Source of the DNA: Thelephora terrestris
Taxonomy: Eukaryota > Basidiomycota > Agaricomycetes > Thelephorales > Thelephoraceae
Reading direction: 5' to 3'
Assembly: GCA_015956445.1 (NCBI GenBank)
Contig: WIUZ02000003.1
Span: 372,001-436,000, forward strand
DNA: 64,000 nt
Position numbers and translations under genes: made by a program. Numbering within the stretch: position 1 is the first letter of the stretch; each line of letters begins with the position of its first letter. The notes under the pieces are model-generated. The model saw only the letters and a program-made list of their open reading frames with translations, made no database searches and was not told where the DNA came from. Below, one piece after another: positions 33,745-45,500 of the stretch.

Positions 33745-35225
33745 CATGGGCACAAGATGCTGTTGTACAACCCATGGGGCATGGGGATTGGATAGTGTTG
33801 TACAACCCATGGGGCATGGAGAATGGGTAGTGTTGTACAATCCATGCCCCATGGGGAAAGAATAGTGTTGTACAACCCATGCCCCATGGAGAAAGGATAG
33901 TGTTGTACAACCCATGACCCATGGGAAATGGATAGTGTTGTACAACCCATGACCCATGGGAAATGGATAGCGTTGTACAACCCATGCCCCATGGAGAATG
34001 GATAGCGTTGTACAACCCATGACCCATGGGGAACAGATAGTGTTGTACAACCCATGGAGCATGGGAATTGGATAGAGTTGTACAACCCATGACCCATGGG
34101 AACTGGATAGTGTTGTACAACCCATGCCCCATGGAGAAAGGATAGTGTTGTACAACCCATGACCCATGGGAAATGGATAGTGTTGTACAACCCATGCCCC
34201 ATGGAGAATGGATAGTGTTGTACAACCCATGCCCCATGGAGAAAGGATAGCGTTGTACAACCCATGACCCATGGGGAACGGATAGCGTTGTACAACCCAT
34301 GGGGCATGGGAACTGGATAGTGTTGTACAACCCATGCCCCATGGAGAATGGATAGTGTTGTACAACCCATGACCCATGGGAAATGGATAGTGTTGTACAA
34401 CCCATGGGGCATGGGAATTGGATAGTGTTGTACAACCCATGGGGCATGGGAATTGGATAGTGTTGTACAACCCATGACCCATGGGAAACAGATAGTGTTG
34501 TACAACCCATGACCCATGTGGTAAGGATAGTGTTGTACAACCCATGCCCCATGGGAAACGGATAGTGTTGTACAACCCATGGGGCATGGGAAACAGATAG
34601 TGTTGTACAACCCATGACCCATGGGGAACGGATAGCGTTGTACAACCCATGAGGCATGGGGAACGGATAGCGTTGTACAACCCATGAGGCATGGGGAACG
34701 GATAGCGTTGTACAACCCATGGGGCATGGGAATTGGATAGGGTTGTACAACCCATGACCCATGGGAACCGGATAGTGTTGTACAACCCATGCCCCATGGA
34801 GAATGGATAGTGTTGTACAACCCATGCCCCATGGAGAATGGATAGTGTTGTACAACCCATGCCCCATGGAGAAAGGATAGCATTGTACAACCCATGACCC
34901 ATGGGGAACGGATAGTGTTGTACAACCCATGACCCATGGGGAACGGATAGCGTTGTACAACCCATGCCCCATGGAGAAAGGATAGCGTTGTACAACCCAT
35001 GACCCATGGGGAAAGGATAGTGTTGTACAACCCATGGGGCATGGGAATTGGATAGTGTTGTACAACCCATGGGGCATGGGAATTGGATAGCATTGTACAA
35101 CCCATGCCCCATGGGGAAAGGATAGCATTGTACAACCCATGAGGCATGGGGAAGGGATAGTGTTGTACAACCCATGGGGCATGGGCAACAGATACCATTG
35201 TACAACCCATGGGGCATGGGCAACG
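33745..35225 (-). repeat. 35-bp tandem array, right arm of foldback copy 1
   Basis: About 42 units in inverted orientation relative to the left array. The innermost units match the left arm in order (for example a unit with CACTACCC, then one with CTATTCTTTCC), with one extra unit next to the centre. Confidence 0.9.
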
Positions 35226-38179
35226 GATACTATTCCATTACCCACGGGTCATGGGCTGCACAATGGTATCTTTTCTCCATGGGTCATGGGTTGTACAACA
35301 CGTTGTACAACGTTGCATGGCCCATGACCCATGGAGAATTGTCACGATGTATGGTCCATGACCCATGGAGAAAAGATAGCTGAACCCTGTGCTACAGCCG
35401 TCCCAGAGGAGCGCCTCTCGGGACGAGGACCAGGGTCAAGAAAACCGGTCTCAGTTTTCCCCCGACGTCGGGATGCCGTCCGCGAAGGGCGAGGAGTTTG
35501 GTCGGCCCAACAACGAGTCGGGCGACGACGACGAATTTATTAATAATAAAATAAATACTACAATTTCGCCCAGTAGGGACGAGGTTGAAACTAAAGTCCC
35601 AGGGACTGACCTATCCGAACGTGGGGATGAGTCTGAGAGCGAGGTCGAAAACGCCTTGAACCCAGAGGAACCCGCACAAACTAAGGACAAAATTGATTTT
35701 GATGGGGATGACGAAGGTGACACCGAAGATGATGGCGACGTAAGCGACGCCAGGAACTCAATGAAGGGATCCGAGAATGGAAATGGGTCCGAAAGCGATG
35801 GTTGGAAAACCGTCCCCAGGAGTAAGAGTGTCTCGCCGGTTAATAAATTGTCCCCTGTCAGACGTTTCGAAGGAAATGAACGATATTTCCCTAAAGATAC
35901 TCCGGTCGAAGAAACGGAGGGCGAGGAAGACGATTCTATGTTAGTCTCCTCGGCTAGATTACCTGCAGCCTGTAAGATGAACTACGATAAATCTAGGAGC
36001 TTGGACACCATCGCGCAAAATTACGGTGTGTCCGAGAAATCGAATTTATTGCACGAAAGGGGACAGGAATTATTGTCTTTACTAAATGCTGGTGATACCG
36101 AGACGTCCGTACCGCGAAACAAACGAGCAAAATTACCTACGACTATGTTCAACAATTTGGGAGACTCGGCTCCACCGCCATCGATAAGCAGCGCGATGGC
36201 TACGGTAACCGGAACCTTTACCGGGATATCGACCGCGCTAGGAATAAACCCTGGAAACAACAAAGGGAATTCGGTTAGATCGGAATCAGGATCAGAAGGC
36301 GGCGGCAATACCCCCGGCAAAGGACAAGGAGGATCCGGTTCAGGAAACAACCCAGGCAGCTCGGGAGCAAACCCACCTACGCCAACCCAGGGAAGGGGAG
36401 GAACGAATCCACCACCCCCACCTCCACAAGGAGGCGGAGGCGGGGGAGGAGGCGGAGGTGGAGGCGGAGGTGGACCGGGAGGCGGACCGGGAGGAGGAGG
36501 AGGACCAAACCCCCCGCCGCCACCGGCAGCAGGAAACCAACCGGTACCCGGTCACATACCCGGAAATAATTTTAAACTTACCTTACCCGATCCGTATGAT
36601 GGGAAGGAGGATATGGACGCTTTCGACATCTGGAAATACGAGGTCAAATATTTTGCAGAATATTACAGCCTTACCGATGAAACACTCGTTAAGACGTTCT
36701 CTAAATTTGTGTCTGGGAGGGCAAAAACTTGGTATCTTCGCTTCGTTGTTGACGACCCGACGCAATGGACGCCCGAAGACGTATTCAATGGGATCTTTAA
36801 TCATTGCTTCCCGGCCAACTATCGGATGAAGTTGAGGGAACGGCTGATGAAGATGAGGCAAGGATCCAAAAGCGTCAGGGACTACGCTAAGGAAATTGAG
36901 ACGTTGGGACGCCGATTCCGGGACGTCAACGAACGAGCAATAATCGATATATTTTGGAACGGAATTCATAAACACTTGCAAGTCGCATTATTGCGAAGGG
37001 GTCTGAACCCGGAAAAAGATGATTTATTGCGGCTATTAAAATACGCTATACTAGAGGAAGAGGCGGATGACTGAGCTAATAGAAACGCCGCCTCGAACTC
37101 CAGTAAACCTCGAGCGGAGGGCGAGAGACAGCCGAATAAACCCAAACGACGTTGGGGAAGGTTCAGATCCCGGGTAAATGGACCGAAGCCGTTCGATACG
37201 AACGCAAGCGAGGAATTGAGCCGTCAGGCACGTCAAGATGGCGTGCGGGCAAATGCCATCAGTCCGAATAACAACAAGGCACAGAAGCAATCAGAAGCCC
37301 CCGGAAGCTATAAAGGGAAGAAACCTATGGACAAAGGAAAGAGAGATCGCTTACGGGCTGAGGGTCGATGCTTCAATTGTGAGGAACCGGGGCACGAAAT
37401 TAGGAACTGTCCTAAGCTGCATTCGATGAGACCACCCCATATCAAGACGGGTTCTGTACAATTTTCTAAGATTGAGAAATTATCGAAGCAGAAAGATCGT
37501 GCCGATGCATATGTCGGCAGTATTTTCATTCAATTATCGGACGACGGGGACTCTAATTTTTCGGAAACTACATACGATGACGACGAAAAGTTAGAGGACT
37601 ATGTACACGGATTATGTGAGATTGCCTGGGGCGAGGACCCACTCTGGGAAGAGGAGGAGACGCGCTGGATGTCTAATTACAGCGTACAGGCTAATCGCGA
37701 AACGATAACCGTCTGGAACCGATCCGGATTCGGAGATGGCCGGGCGTTTGACTTTCCTAGGTCTGAATTAAAAGATCCGGCGTTCGATATCTCACAGGTT
37801 TTCAAGAAATCAAAGGGGAATAGACGGTCGGAGTCTATTCCGGAGGGCGGGTCCGGGCATTCCGGAGAGTACAAACGCTGGACTTGGCCCGCAATCTATT
37901 GGTTAAAGCAGTGGTTAGCACTTGAATTGAGTTTCAGGGACGGCGATAACAAGCCAAACGGAACGTCTATTGAGGATAGAATCGACGTACAACCTACAAT
38001 GACGGGTTCACAGGGTTCAGCTATCTTTTCTCCATGGGTCATGGACCATACATCGTGACAATTCTCCATGGGTCATGGGCCATGCAACGTTGTACAACGC
38101 GTTGTACAACCCATGACCCATGGAGAAAAGATACCATTGTACAACCCATGACCCATGGGTAATGGAATAGTATCCGTTG

Positions 38180-39760
38180 CCCATGCCCCATGGGTTGTAC
38201 AATGGTATCTGTTGCCCATGCCCCATGGGTTGTACAACACTATCCCTTCCCCATGCCTCATGGGTTGTACAATGCTATCCTTTCCCCATGGGGCATGGGT
38301 TGTACAATGCTATCCAATTCCCATGCCCCATGGGTTGTACAACACTATCCATTTCCCATGGGTCATGGGTTGTACAACACTATCCAATTCCCATGCCCCA
38401 TGGGTTGTACAACGCTATCCATTCCCCATGGGTCATGGGTTGTACAACACTATCCTTTCTCCATGGGGCATGGGTTGTACAACACTATCCATTTCCCATG
38501 GGTCATGGGTTGTACAACACTATCTATTTCCCATGCCCCATGGGTTGTACAACGCTATCCGTTCCCCATGGGTCATGGGTTGTACAACGCTATCCTTTCC
38601 CCATGGGGCATGGGTTGTACAACGCTATCCAATTCCCATGCCCCATGGGTTGTACAACACTATCCATTTCCCATGGGTCATGGGTTGTACAACACTATCC
38701 AATTCCCATGCCCCATGGGTTGTACAACGCTATCCGTTCCCCATGGGTCATGGGTTGTACAACACTATCCATTCTCCATGGGGCATGGGTTGTACAACAC
38801 TATCCATTTCCCATGGGTCATGGGTTGTACAACACTATCTATTTCCCATGCCCCATGGGTTGTACAACGCTATCCGTTCCCCATGGGTCATGGGTTGTAC
38901 AACGCTATCCTTTCTCCATGGGGCATGGGTTGTACAACACTATCCAATTCCCATGCCCCATGGGTTGTACAACACTATCCATTTCCCATGGGTCATGGGT
39001 TGTATAACACTATCCATTCTCCATGGGGCATGGGTTGTACAACACTATCCTTTCTCCATGGGGCATGGGTTGTACAACACTATCCATTCCCCATGGGTCA
39101 TGGGTTGTACAACACTATCTATTTCCCATGCCCCATGGGTTGTACAATGCTATCCGATTCCCATGCCCCATGGGTTGTACAACACTATCCATTCTCCATG
39201 GTGCATGGGTTGTACAACACTATCTATTTTCCATGCCCCATGGGTTGTACAAAGCTATCCAATTCCCATGCCCCATGGGTTGTACAAAGCTATCCAATTC
39301 CCATGCCCCATGGGTTGTACAACGCTATCTGATTCCCATGCCTCATGGGTTGTACAACGCTATCCAATTCCCATGCCCCATGGGTTGTACAACACTATCC
39401 ATTCCCCATGGGGCATGGGTTGTACAACACTATCCCTTCCCCATGCCTCATGGGTTGTACAATGCTATCCTTTCCCCATGGGGCATGGGTTGTACAACGC
39501 TATCTGTTCCCCATGGGTCATGGGTTGTACAACGCTATCCGTTCTCCATGGGGCATGGGTTGTACAACGCTATCCAATTCCCATGCCCCATGGGTTGTAC
39601 AACACTATCCATTCTCCATGGTGCATGGGTTGTACAACACTATCTATTTTCCATGCCCCATGGGTTGTACAATGCTATCCAATTCCCTGCCCCATGGGTT
39701 GTACATCACTATCCAATTCCCATGCACCATGGGTTGTACAACAGCATCTTGTGCCCATGG
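38180..39760 (+). repeat. 35-bp tandem array, left arm of foldback copy 2
   Basis: About 45 units of the same family as copy 1, with some longer blocks repeated: a run of several units around 38320-38560 recurs almost unchanged at 38620-38860, which points to higher-order duplication inside the arm. Confidence 0.88.
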
Positions 39761-40054
39761 GGCATCAGTTGCAGAATGGTGTCCTTTCTCCATGTCCCAT
39801 GGATTATATCACTATTCCAGGAAAGGAGATACTTTATAAATCAACCATTAGCTGTGTGAATTTGAAAAAATTAGACTCTGTTTGTATGCATGATAGACCA
39901 TATATCAGTTTGTGGCTCTAACCTAATGGAAACTAAACTTAACCTGATAATAGCCACAACCTAATCCTCAATCTAACCTGAGCCAATGTAAACTTGACCC
40001 ATGAACCTAAGCCTAACCTAATCCTAAACCTGGTCTAATCCCAAATCTAACCCT

Positions 40055-40115
40055 AACCTGACCTGACCTGACCTAACCTAACCTAACCTAACCTAACCTA
40101 TACCTAACCTAACCT
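40055..40115 (+). repeat. (CCTAA)n-like tract, left arm of foldback copy 2
   Basis: Shorter version of the tract in copy 1. It lacks the AAACCAACC-containing part, and the mirror tract at 40728-40790 lacks it too. Confidence 0.8.
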
Positions 40116-41079
40116 ACCTATCATGACCTGTTTCAGCCTAATGTCATGTATGCCAGCCAAGACTAACTTCACCCAGTTGCAAACATATGACTTGGGTCAC
40201 AGGACCATAAAGCAAACTGCAGTCCCCTCACTCTGTGCCCAACCATCCCATAAGCCCACAGACGCACATATATATCATCAGCAACCTAGCATCATGCTTA
40301 TCACCCATGTTCAACCACAAACCACTCTCACCCTTTGTTCTGTGCCATCTCACAGACAAACCACAACTCAAGTTCATCCACCTCCTTGGGCCCACAAGCA
40401 AGTGGCCTACAAACATATGGTTTATAGACTTATAACATATTCCACACAAGGATTAATATGGGTGGGTGAGCTAGAGTTATGGTTAGGCTTTGAGATAGCA
40501 CAGAACAAAGGGTGAGAGTGGTTTGTGGTTGAACATGGGTGATAAGCATGATGCTGGGTTGCTGATGATATATATGTGCGTCTGTGGGCTTATGGGATGG
40601 TTGGGCACAGAGTGAGGGGACTGCAGTTTGCTTTATGGTCCTGTGACCCAAGTCATATGTTTGCAACTGGGTGAAGTTAGTCTTGGCTGGCATACATGAC
40701 ATTAGGCTGAAACAGGTCATGATAGGTAGGTTAGGTTAGGTATAGGTTAGGTTAGGTTAGGTTAGGTTAGGTCAGGTCAGGTCAGGTTAGGGTTAGATTT
40801 GGGATTAGACCAGGTTTAGGATTAGGTTAGGCTTAGGTTCATGGGTCAAGTTTACATTGGCTCAGGTTAGATTGAGGATTAGGTTGTGGCTATTATCAGG
40901 TTAAGTTTAGTTTCCATTAGGTTAGAGCCACAAACTGATATATGGTCTATCATGCATACAAACAGAGTCTAATTTTCTCAAATTCACACAGCTAATGGTT
41001 GATTTATAAAGTATCTCCTTTCCTGGAATAGTGATATAATCCATGGGACATGGAGAAAGGACATCATTCTGCAACTGAT

Positions 41080-42420
41080 GCCCCATGGGCACAAGATGCT
41101 GTTGTACAACCCATGGTGCATGGGAATTGGATAGTGATGTACAACCCATGGGGCATGGGAATTGGATAGCATTGTACAACCCATGGGGCATGGAAAATAG
41201 ATAGTGTTGTACAACCCATGCACCATGGAGAATGGATAGTGTTGTACAACCCATGGGGCATGGGAATTGGATAGTGTTGTACAACCCATGAGGCATGGGA
41301 ATCAGATAGTGTTGTACAACCCATGGGGCATGGAAAATAGATAGTGTTGTACAACCCATGCCCCATGGAGAAAGGATAGTGTTGTACAACCCATGGGGCA
41401 TGGGAATTGGATAGTGTTGTACAACCCATGGGGCATGGAGAACGGATAGTGTTGTACAACCCATGCCCCATGGAGAAAGGATAGCGTTGTACAACCCATG
41501 ACCCATGGGGAGCAGATAGTGTTGTACAACCCATGGGGCATGGAGAATGGGTAGTGTTGTACAACCCATGCCCCATGGGAAACGGATAGTGTTGTACAAC
41601 CCATGGGGCATGGGAAATGAATAGCGTTGTACAACCCATGACCCATGGGGAACGGATAGCATTGTACAACCCATGAGGCATGGGGAACGGATAGCGTTGT
41701 ACAATCCATGCCCCATGGGGAACAGATAGCGTTGTACAACCCATGGGGCATGGGAAATGGATAGTGTTGTACAACCCATGACCCATGGGAAATGGATAGC
41801 GTTGTACAACCCATGCCCCATGGGGAGCAGATAGTGTTGTACAACCCATGCCCCATGGAGAAAGGATAGCGTTGTACAACCCATGACCCATGGGGAACAG
41901 ATAGCGTTGTACAACCCATGACCCATGGGGAACGGATAGCGTTGTACAACCCATGGGGCATGGGAAATGGATAGCGTTGTACAACCCATGACCCATGGGA
42001 ATTGGATAGCGTTGTACAACCCATGCCCCATGGGGAAAGGATAGCGTTGTACAACCCATGACCCATGGGGAACGGATAGCGTTGTACAACCCATGGGGCA
42101 TGGGAAATAGATAGCGTTGTACAACCCATGGGGCATGGGAATCGGATAGCGTTGTACAACCCATGACCCATGGGGAACGGATAGCGTTGTACAACCCATG
42201 AGGCATGGGAATCAGATAGTGTTGTACAACCCATGGGGCATGGGAATCGGATAGCGTTGTACAACCCATGCCCCATGGAGAACGGATAGCGTTGTACAAC
42301 CCATGACCCATGGGGAACAGATAGCGTTGTACAACCCATGCCCCATGGGGAAAGGATAGCATTGTACAACCCATGAGGCATGGGGAAGGGATAGTGTTGT
42401 ACAACCCATGGGGCATGGGC
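41080..42420 (-). repeat. 35-bp tandem array, right arm of foldback copy 2
   Basis: About 38 inverted units. The units nearest the centre mirror the left arm in order and private variants. Confidence 0.88.
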
Positions 42421-42583
42421 AACGTATACTATTCCATTACCCATGGGTCATGGGTTGTACAATGGTATCTTTTCTCCATGGGTCATGGGTTGTACAACGC
42501 GTTGTACAACGTTGCATGGCCCATGACCCATGGAGAATTGTCACGATGTATGGTCCATGACCCATGGAGAAAAGATAGCTGAA

Positions 42584-45500
42584 GGGGCTCACGGGTTACA
42601 GTATTCAAATCGATGACGTCGATCTATTTTACAATATCAGTCACGAAGAAGTGATCGACGGTGACGTCAACGCGGAATGGGTAATTGATCATTTATTATT
42701 GGCACGGAATCTACCTATCGAAGAAAGGGGAGAAAGATTTCAAGATATGAGAATGACCGCCTTACACACGTTGATGCTCAATATGACCAAGGTGCCGGGA
42801 CAGGAAAATCCCATCAAGAGGCGTGGTCCTAAAAAGAAATTACCACAGATGGAAGGTGTTTCGGCCGTAGAGAGAACGTCTCTACGAATCAAGGACCGCA
42901 CCCGGAAACTTCTGGAACCAATAGTCGTCAATGTTAAAATAGACGGACATACGATCCGGGCGCTATTGGACACAGGTTCAATGGCGGATTTCTTATCGAC
43001 GACTGTCGTAGATCAGTTGAAACTGGAAAGGGAAATCTACGCGAAACCATTATCGGTACAATTAGCGGTACACGGGTCTAGATCGAAGATCAATTGTGGG
43101 ACTACGGTACGACTACAGTATCAGAATATCGACTGTAATCGTCGATTCGACGTCGCAAACCTAGATAATTACGACGCCATTTTAGGAACCCCATTCTTGT
43201 TCCAACATCAAATCGCAATCGGCTTCAATCCATCGAGGGTAAGCGTCGGATCAAAGGAACCACTGGAGATCAAAGGTCCCGAAGTGACAACAATTTCGTC
43301 GGCAGCTGCAGATGTCCTCGAAACAGAGTTAAATGTTTTAAGACTGCAGCTTAGAGCGGAGGCCGAGGATTTATGTCCGGACACCTCCAAGACCGCGTTA
43401 CCGCCCCTAAGAACGGTGAATCACTCGATTTCGTTAATCGATGAAAATAAATTATATCGATTTCGCCCATCTAAGTGCCCAGAGGCGTTCCGAGAGCAAT
43501 GGCTAAATAAAAAGAACGCGTATCTAGCTACGGGAAGATGGTGTACGGCGACGGGACACAACGCGATACCGTTGTTGATGATACCTAAGGTATCGTCATC
43601 GAGTGATAAACCTACACTACGTACGGTATTCGATAAGCGGGAACAGAACGCTAATACTCACAAGTTGGCATCTCCGTTACCTGACATCAAAGAAATTCTG
43701 CGGGAAGTGTCAAGACACAGACACCGAAGCTTAATTGATGGGAAAGACGCGTACGAACAAATTCGCGTCATACCCGAGCACGTCAGTCGGACGCTTTTCA
43801 CGACCCCGGATGGAACAATGGTAAGCCTGGTCATGCAACAGGGAGATTGCAACGCGGGTGCAACGTACCAGACGTTGATGAACCATATATTCGCGTCTTA
43901 CATCGGAGTCTTCGTATATGTTTATTTGGATGATATAATCATCTTTTCGGACACTATCGAAGAACATATTAAACATATACGTGCGGTGTTCGATATTCTA
44001 AGGAAAGAAAAATTGTACCTTGGACCGAACAAGATGCAATTCTTCGCCGAAGAATTAAAAATACTTGGACACGTGATCGACAACCGAGGAATTTCGATGG
44101 ACCCACACAAGGTGGATAAGGTAGTAAACTGGAAGATTCCGACAAACAAGGACTTACTGAGGAGTTTCATCGGAGCCGTCGGATTTCTGGCCCCGGATTG
44201 CAAGGGTATCCGGATACCGATGGGTCACCTATCGTCGCTAACGGCCGAAAATAGACCTTGGCGTTGGGACGATACAGCTCAAAGGTCCTTTGACGAAGTG
44301 AAGAAGATTGTCGGCGATCACCGGGATCAAAGAAGAGAAGCCATTGATTACTCGAAGGGCGCACCTCCAATCTGGGTTACGACAGATGGCTGTCTAACCG
44401 GTGGAGGTGGATACGTGAGTCAAGGAGAAGACCCAGATAATCTAGGGTCGTTGCGTTTTGGTCAGGCAAATGGAATTCTGCGCAGCAGAATTACCCCGTT
44501 CACGAACAGGAACTCTTGGCGTTAATAGAAACCCTAAAGAGATTCCGAGGCGTTCTCCACGGAACTAAGTTTACGGTCAGGACGGATCACCGGGCGCTCG
44601 AACATTTAATGAGACAGAAAAATCTGTCCCCACGTCAACATAGGTGGTTAGACGTCCTCAATGAATTTGATTTCAATATCAAATACATTCCTGGCGAAAC
44701 GAATGAGTTCGCGGACGCGTTATCAAGAATTTACAGTGATGAACCTGAGGGAATAGTCCGGGCGGACAGCGAGCTCGTTATCGACGAAGACGATCAACAA
44801 TTGGGATTAAAATCTAAAATACATCCTATCTACGTGGACGTCTCGTTGATCTGGTTATTAAACGCGGAGCCTCGAAGGTCCTCTCGACTTGCAGATAAAC
44901 CTACAGTGGATTATCGACCCAATTGTGAACGAAAGACGAAGTCAATCAAAGACGCGATGACACCGGCAGAAGGTGATCGGGATCAAGAAGATGACATACC
45001 CGAGCTGGAGGACGTCAAAGATGACGACTCGGAAGATACCGCAATCGAAGATTATCAGGAAACGGCCCCTAACGCTGAAGAGCGAAAGGACACTTCCGGG
45101 AAATTCTTTCAGGCGGTCAGCAGTCAAGACATTAACTTTCCGGATTGTTTGAAGGGTCGATATGTTGAAGATAAATTCTTCGTTCCGATTCTGGAAAATC
45201 CGAGTGAATTCACGAATTTCGAGATCAGGGACGAACTGATCTACTTCAAATCGGAAGACGTTGAACGATTGGCCGTACCAGACGTCAAAGTGTACGGACA
45301 AGCAGTCCGCGAAATTTTAATTGGTCAAGCTCATTCTATTCTTGCTCACCTCGGTGCGAACAAGACAATTTTCTATATGCGCGATAACATTTGGTGGAAA
45401 TCTATGGTACAAGACATCATAGAATATTGTAAGACGTGTCATACGTGCGCTACAAGTAAGTCTCCTACAGAGAAACCGAAGGGAAAACTCAAAACGATGC

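Larger units (their letters stand above)
30870..35384. mobile_element. Giant palindromic foldback element, copy 1
   Basis: A 4515-bp insertion beginning TTCAGCTATC and ending GATAGCTGAA. Left arm: a 165-bp terminal segment that is itself a hairpin, a tandem array of about 37 units of 35 bp, a non-tandem stretch of about 600 bp and a (CCTAA)n-like tract. The right arm repeats all of this in inverted order with about 42 units. Between the arms lies a unique centre of about 150 bp (32964-33115). Unit order is the same, mirrored, in both arms except for gained or lost whole units. The architecture matches the Drosophila FB (foldback) class, but I do not recognise this family. No transposase or other plausible protein is encoded; the long open frames in the arrays arise from the unit sequence. 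It is probably moved by proteins encoded elsewhere. Confidence 0.88.
30595..38015 (+). other. gag-type region of the gypsy element, interrupted by foldback copy 1
   Basis: Region encoding structural-protein sequence of the chromovirus. It begins at MAPMPGEL and includes an acidic Ser/Asp/Glu-rich stretch (about 35.5-36.1 kb), a very Gly-rich stretch (36.3-36.5 kb), a retrotransposon capsid-type region (around 36.55-37.05 kb, with WYLRFVVDDP and a FWNGIHK segment) and a CCHC zinc knuckle (CFNCEEPGHEIRNCP, about 37.37 kb). The foldback element at 30870-35384 lies inside it, and a second one begins at its right end. Treated as a fossil; see the whole-element entry for its state. Confidence 0.85.
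38016..42583. mobile_element. Giant palindromic foldback element, copy 2
   Basis: A 4568-bp second copy with the same ends (TTCAGCTATC and GATAGCTGAA) and the same order of parts. The left array has about 45 units (about 38180-39760) and the right about 38 (about 41080-42420). GGG flanks it on both sides (38013-38015 and 42584-42586). Its centre is inverted relative to copy 1, and its longer arm lies on the left, so the whole element is reversed on the chromosome. It carries variants of its own in both arms, such as a unit with GTACATCAC and one with GCACCATGGG near the centre, GGAGATAC where copy 1 has GGCGATAC, and a shorter CCTAA tract. No protein-coding gene is recognisable. Confidence 0.88.

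Noticed and set aside
35385-38015. Inversion of the segment between the two foldback copies by recombination between them
   Set aside because: The coding direction of the segment agrees with the rest of the gypsy element, and each copy has its own flanking CCC or GGG, so two separate insertions explain the flanks without an inversion.
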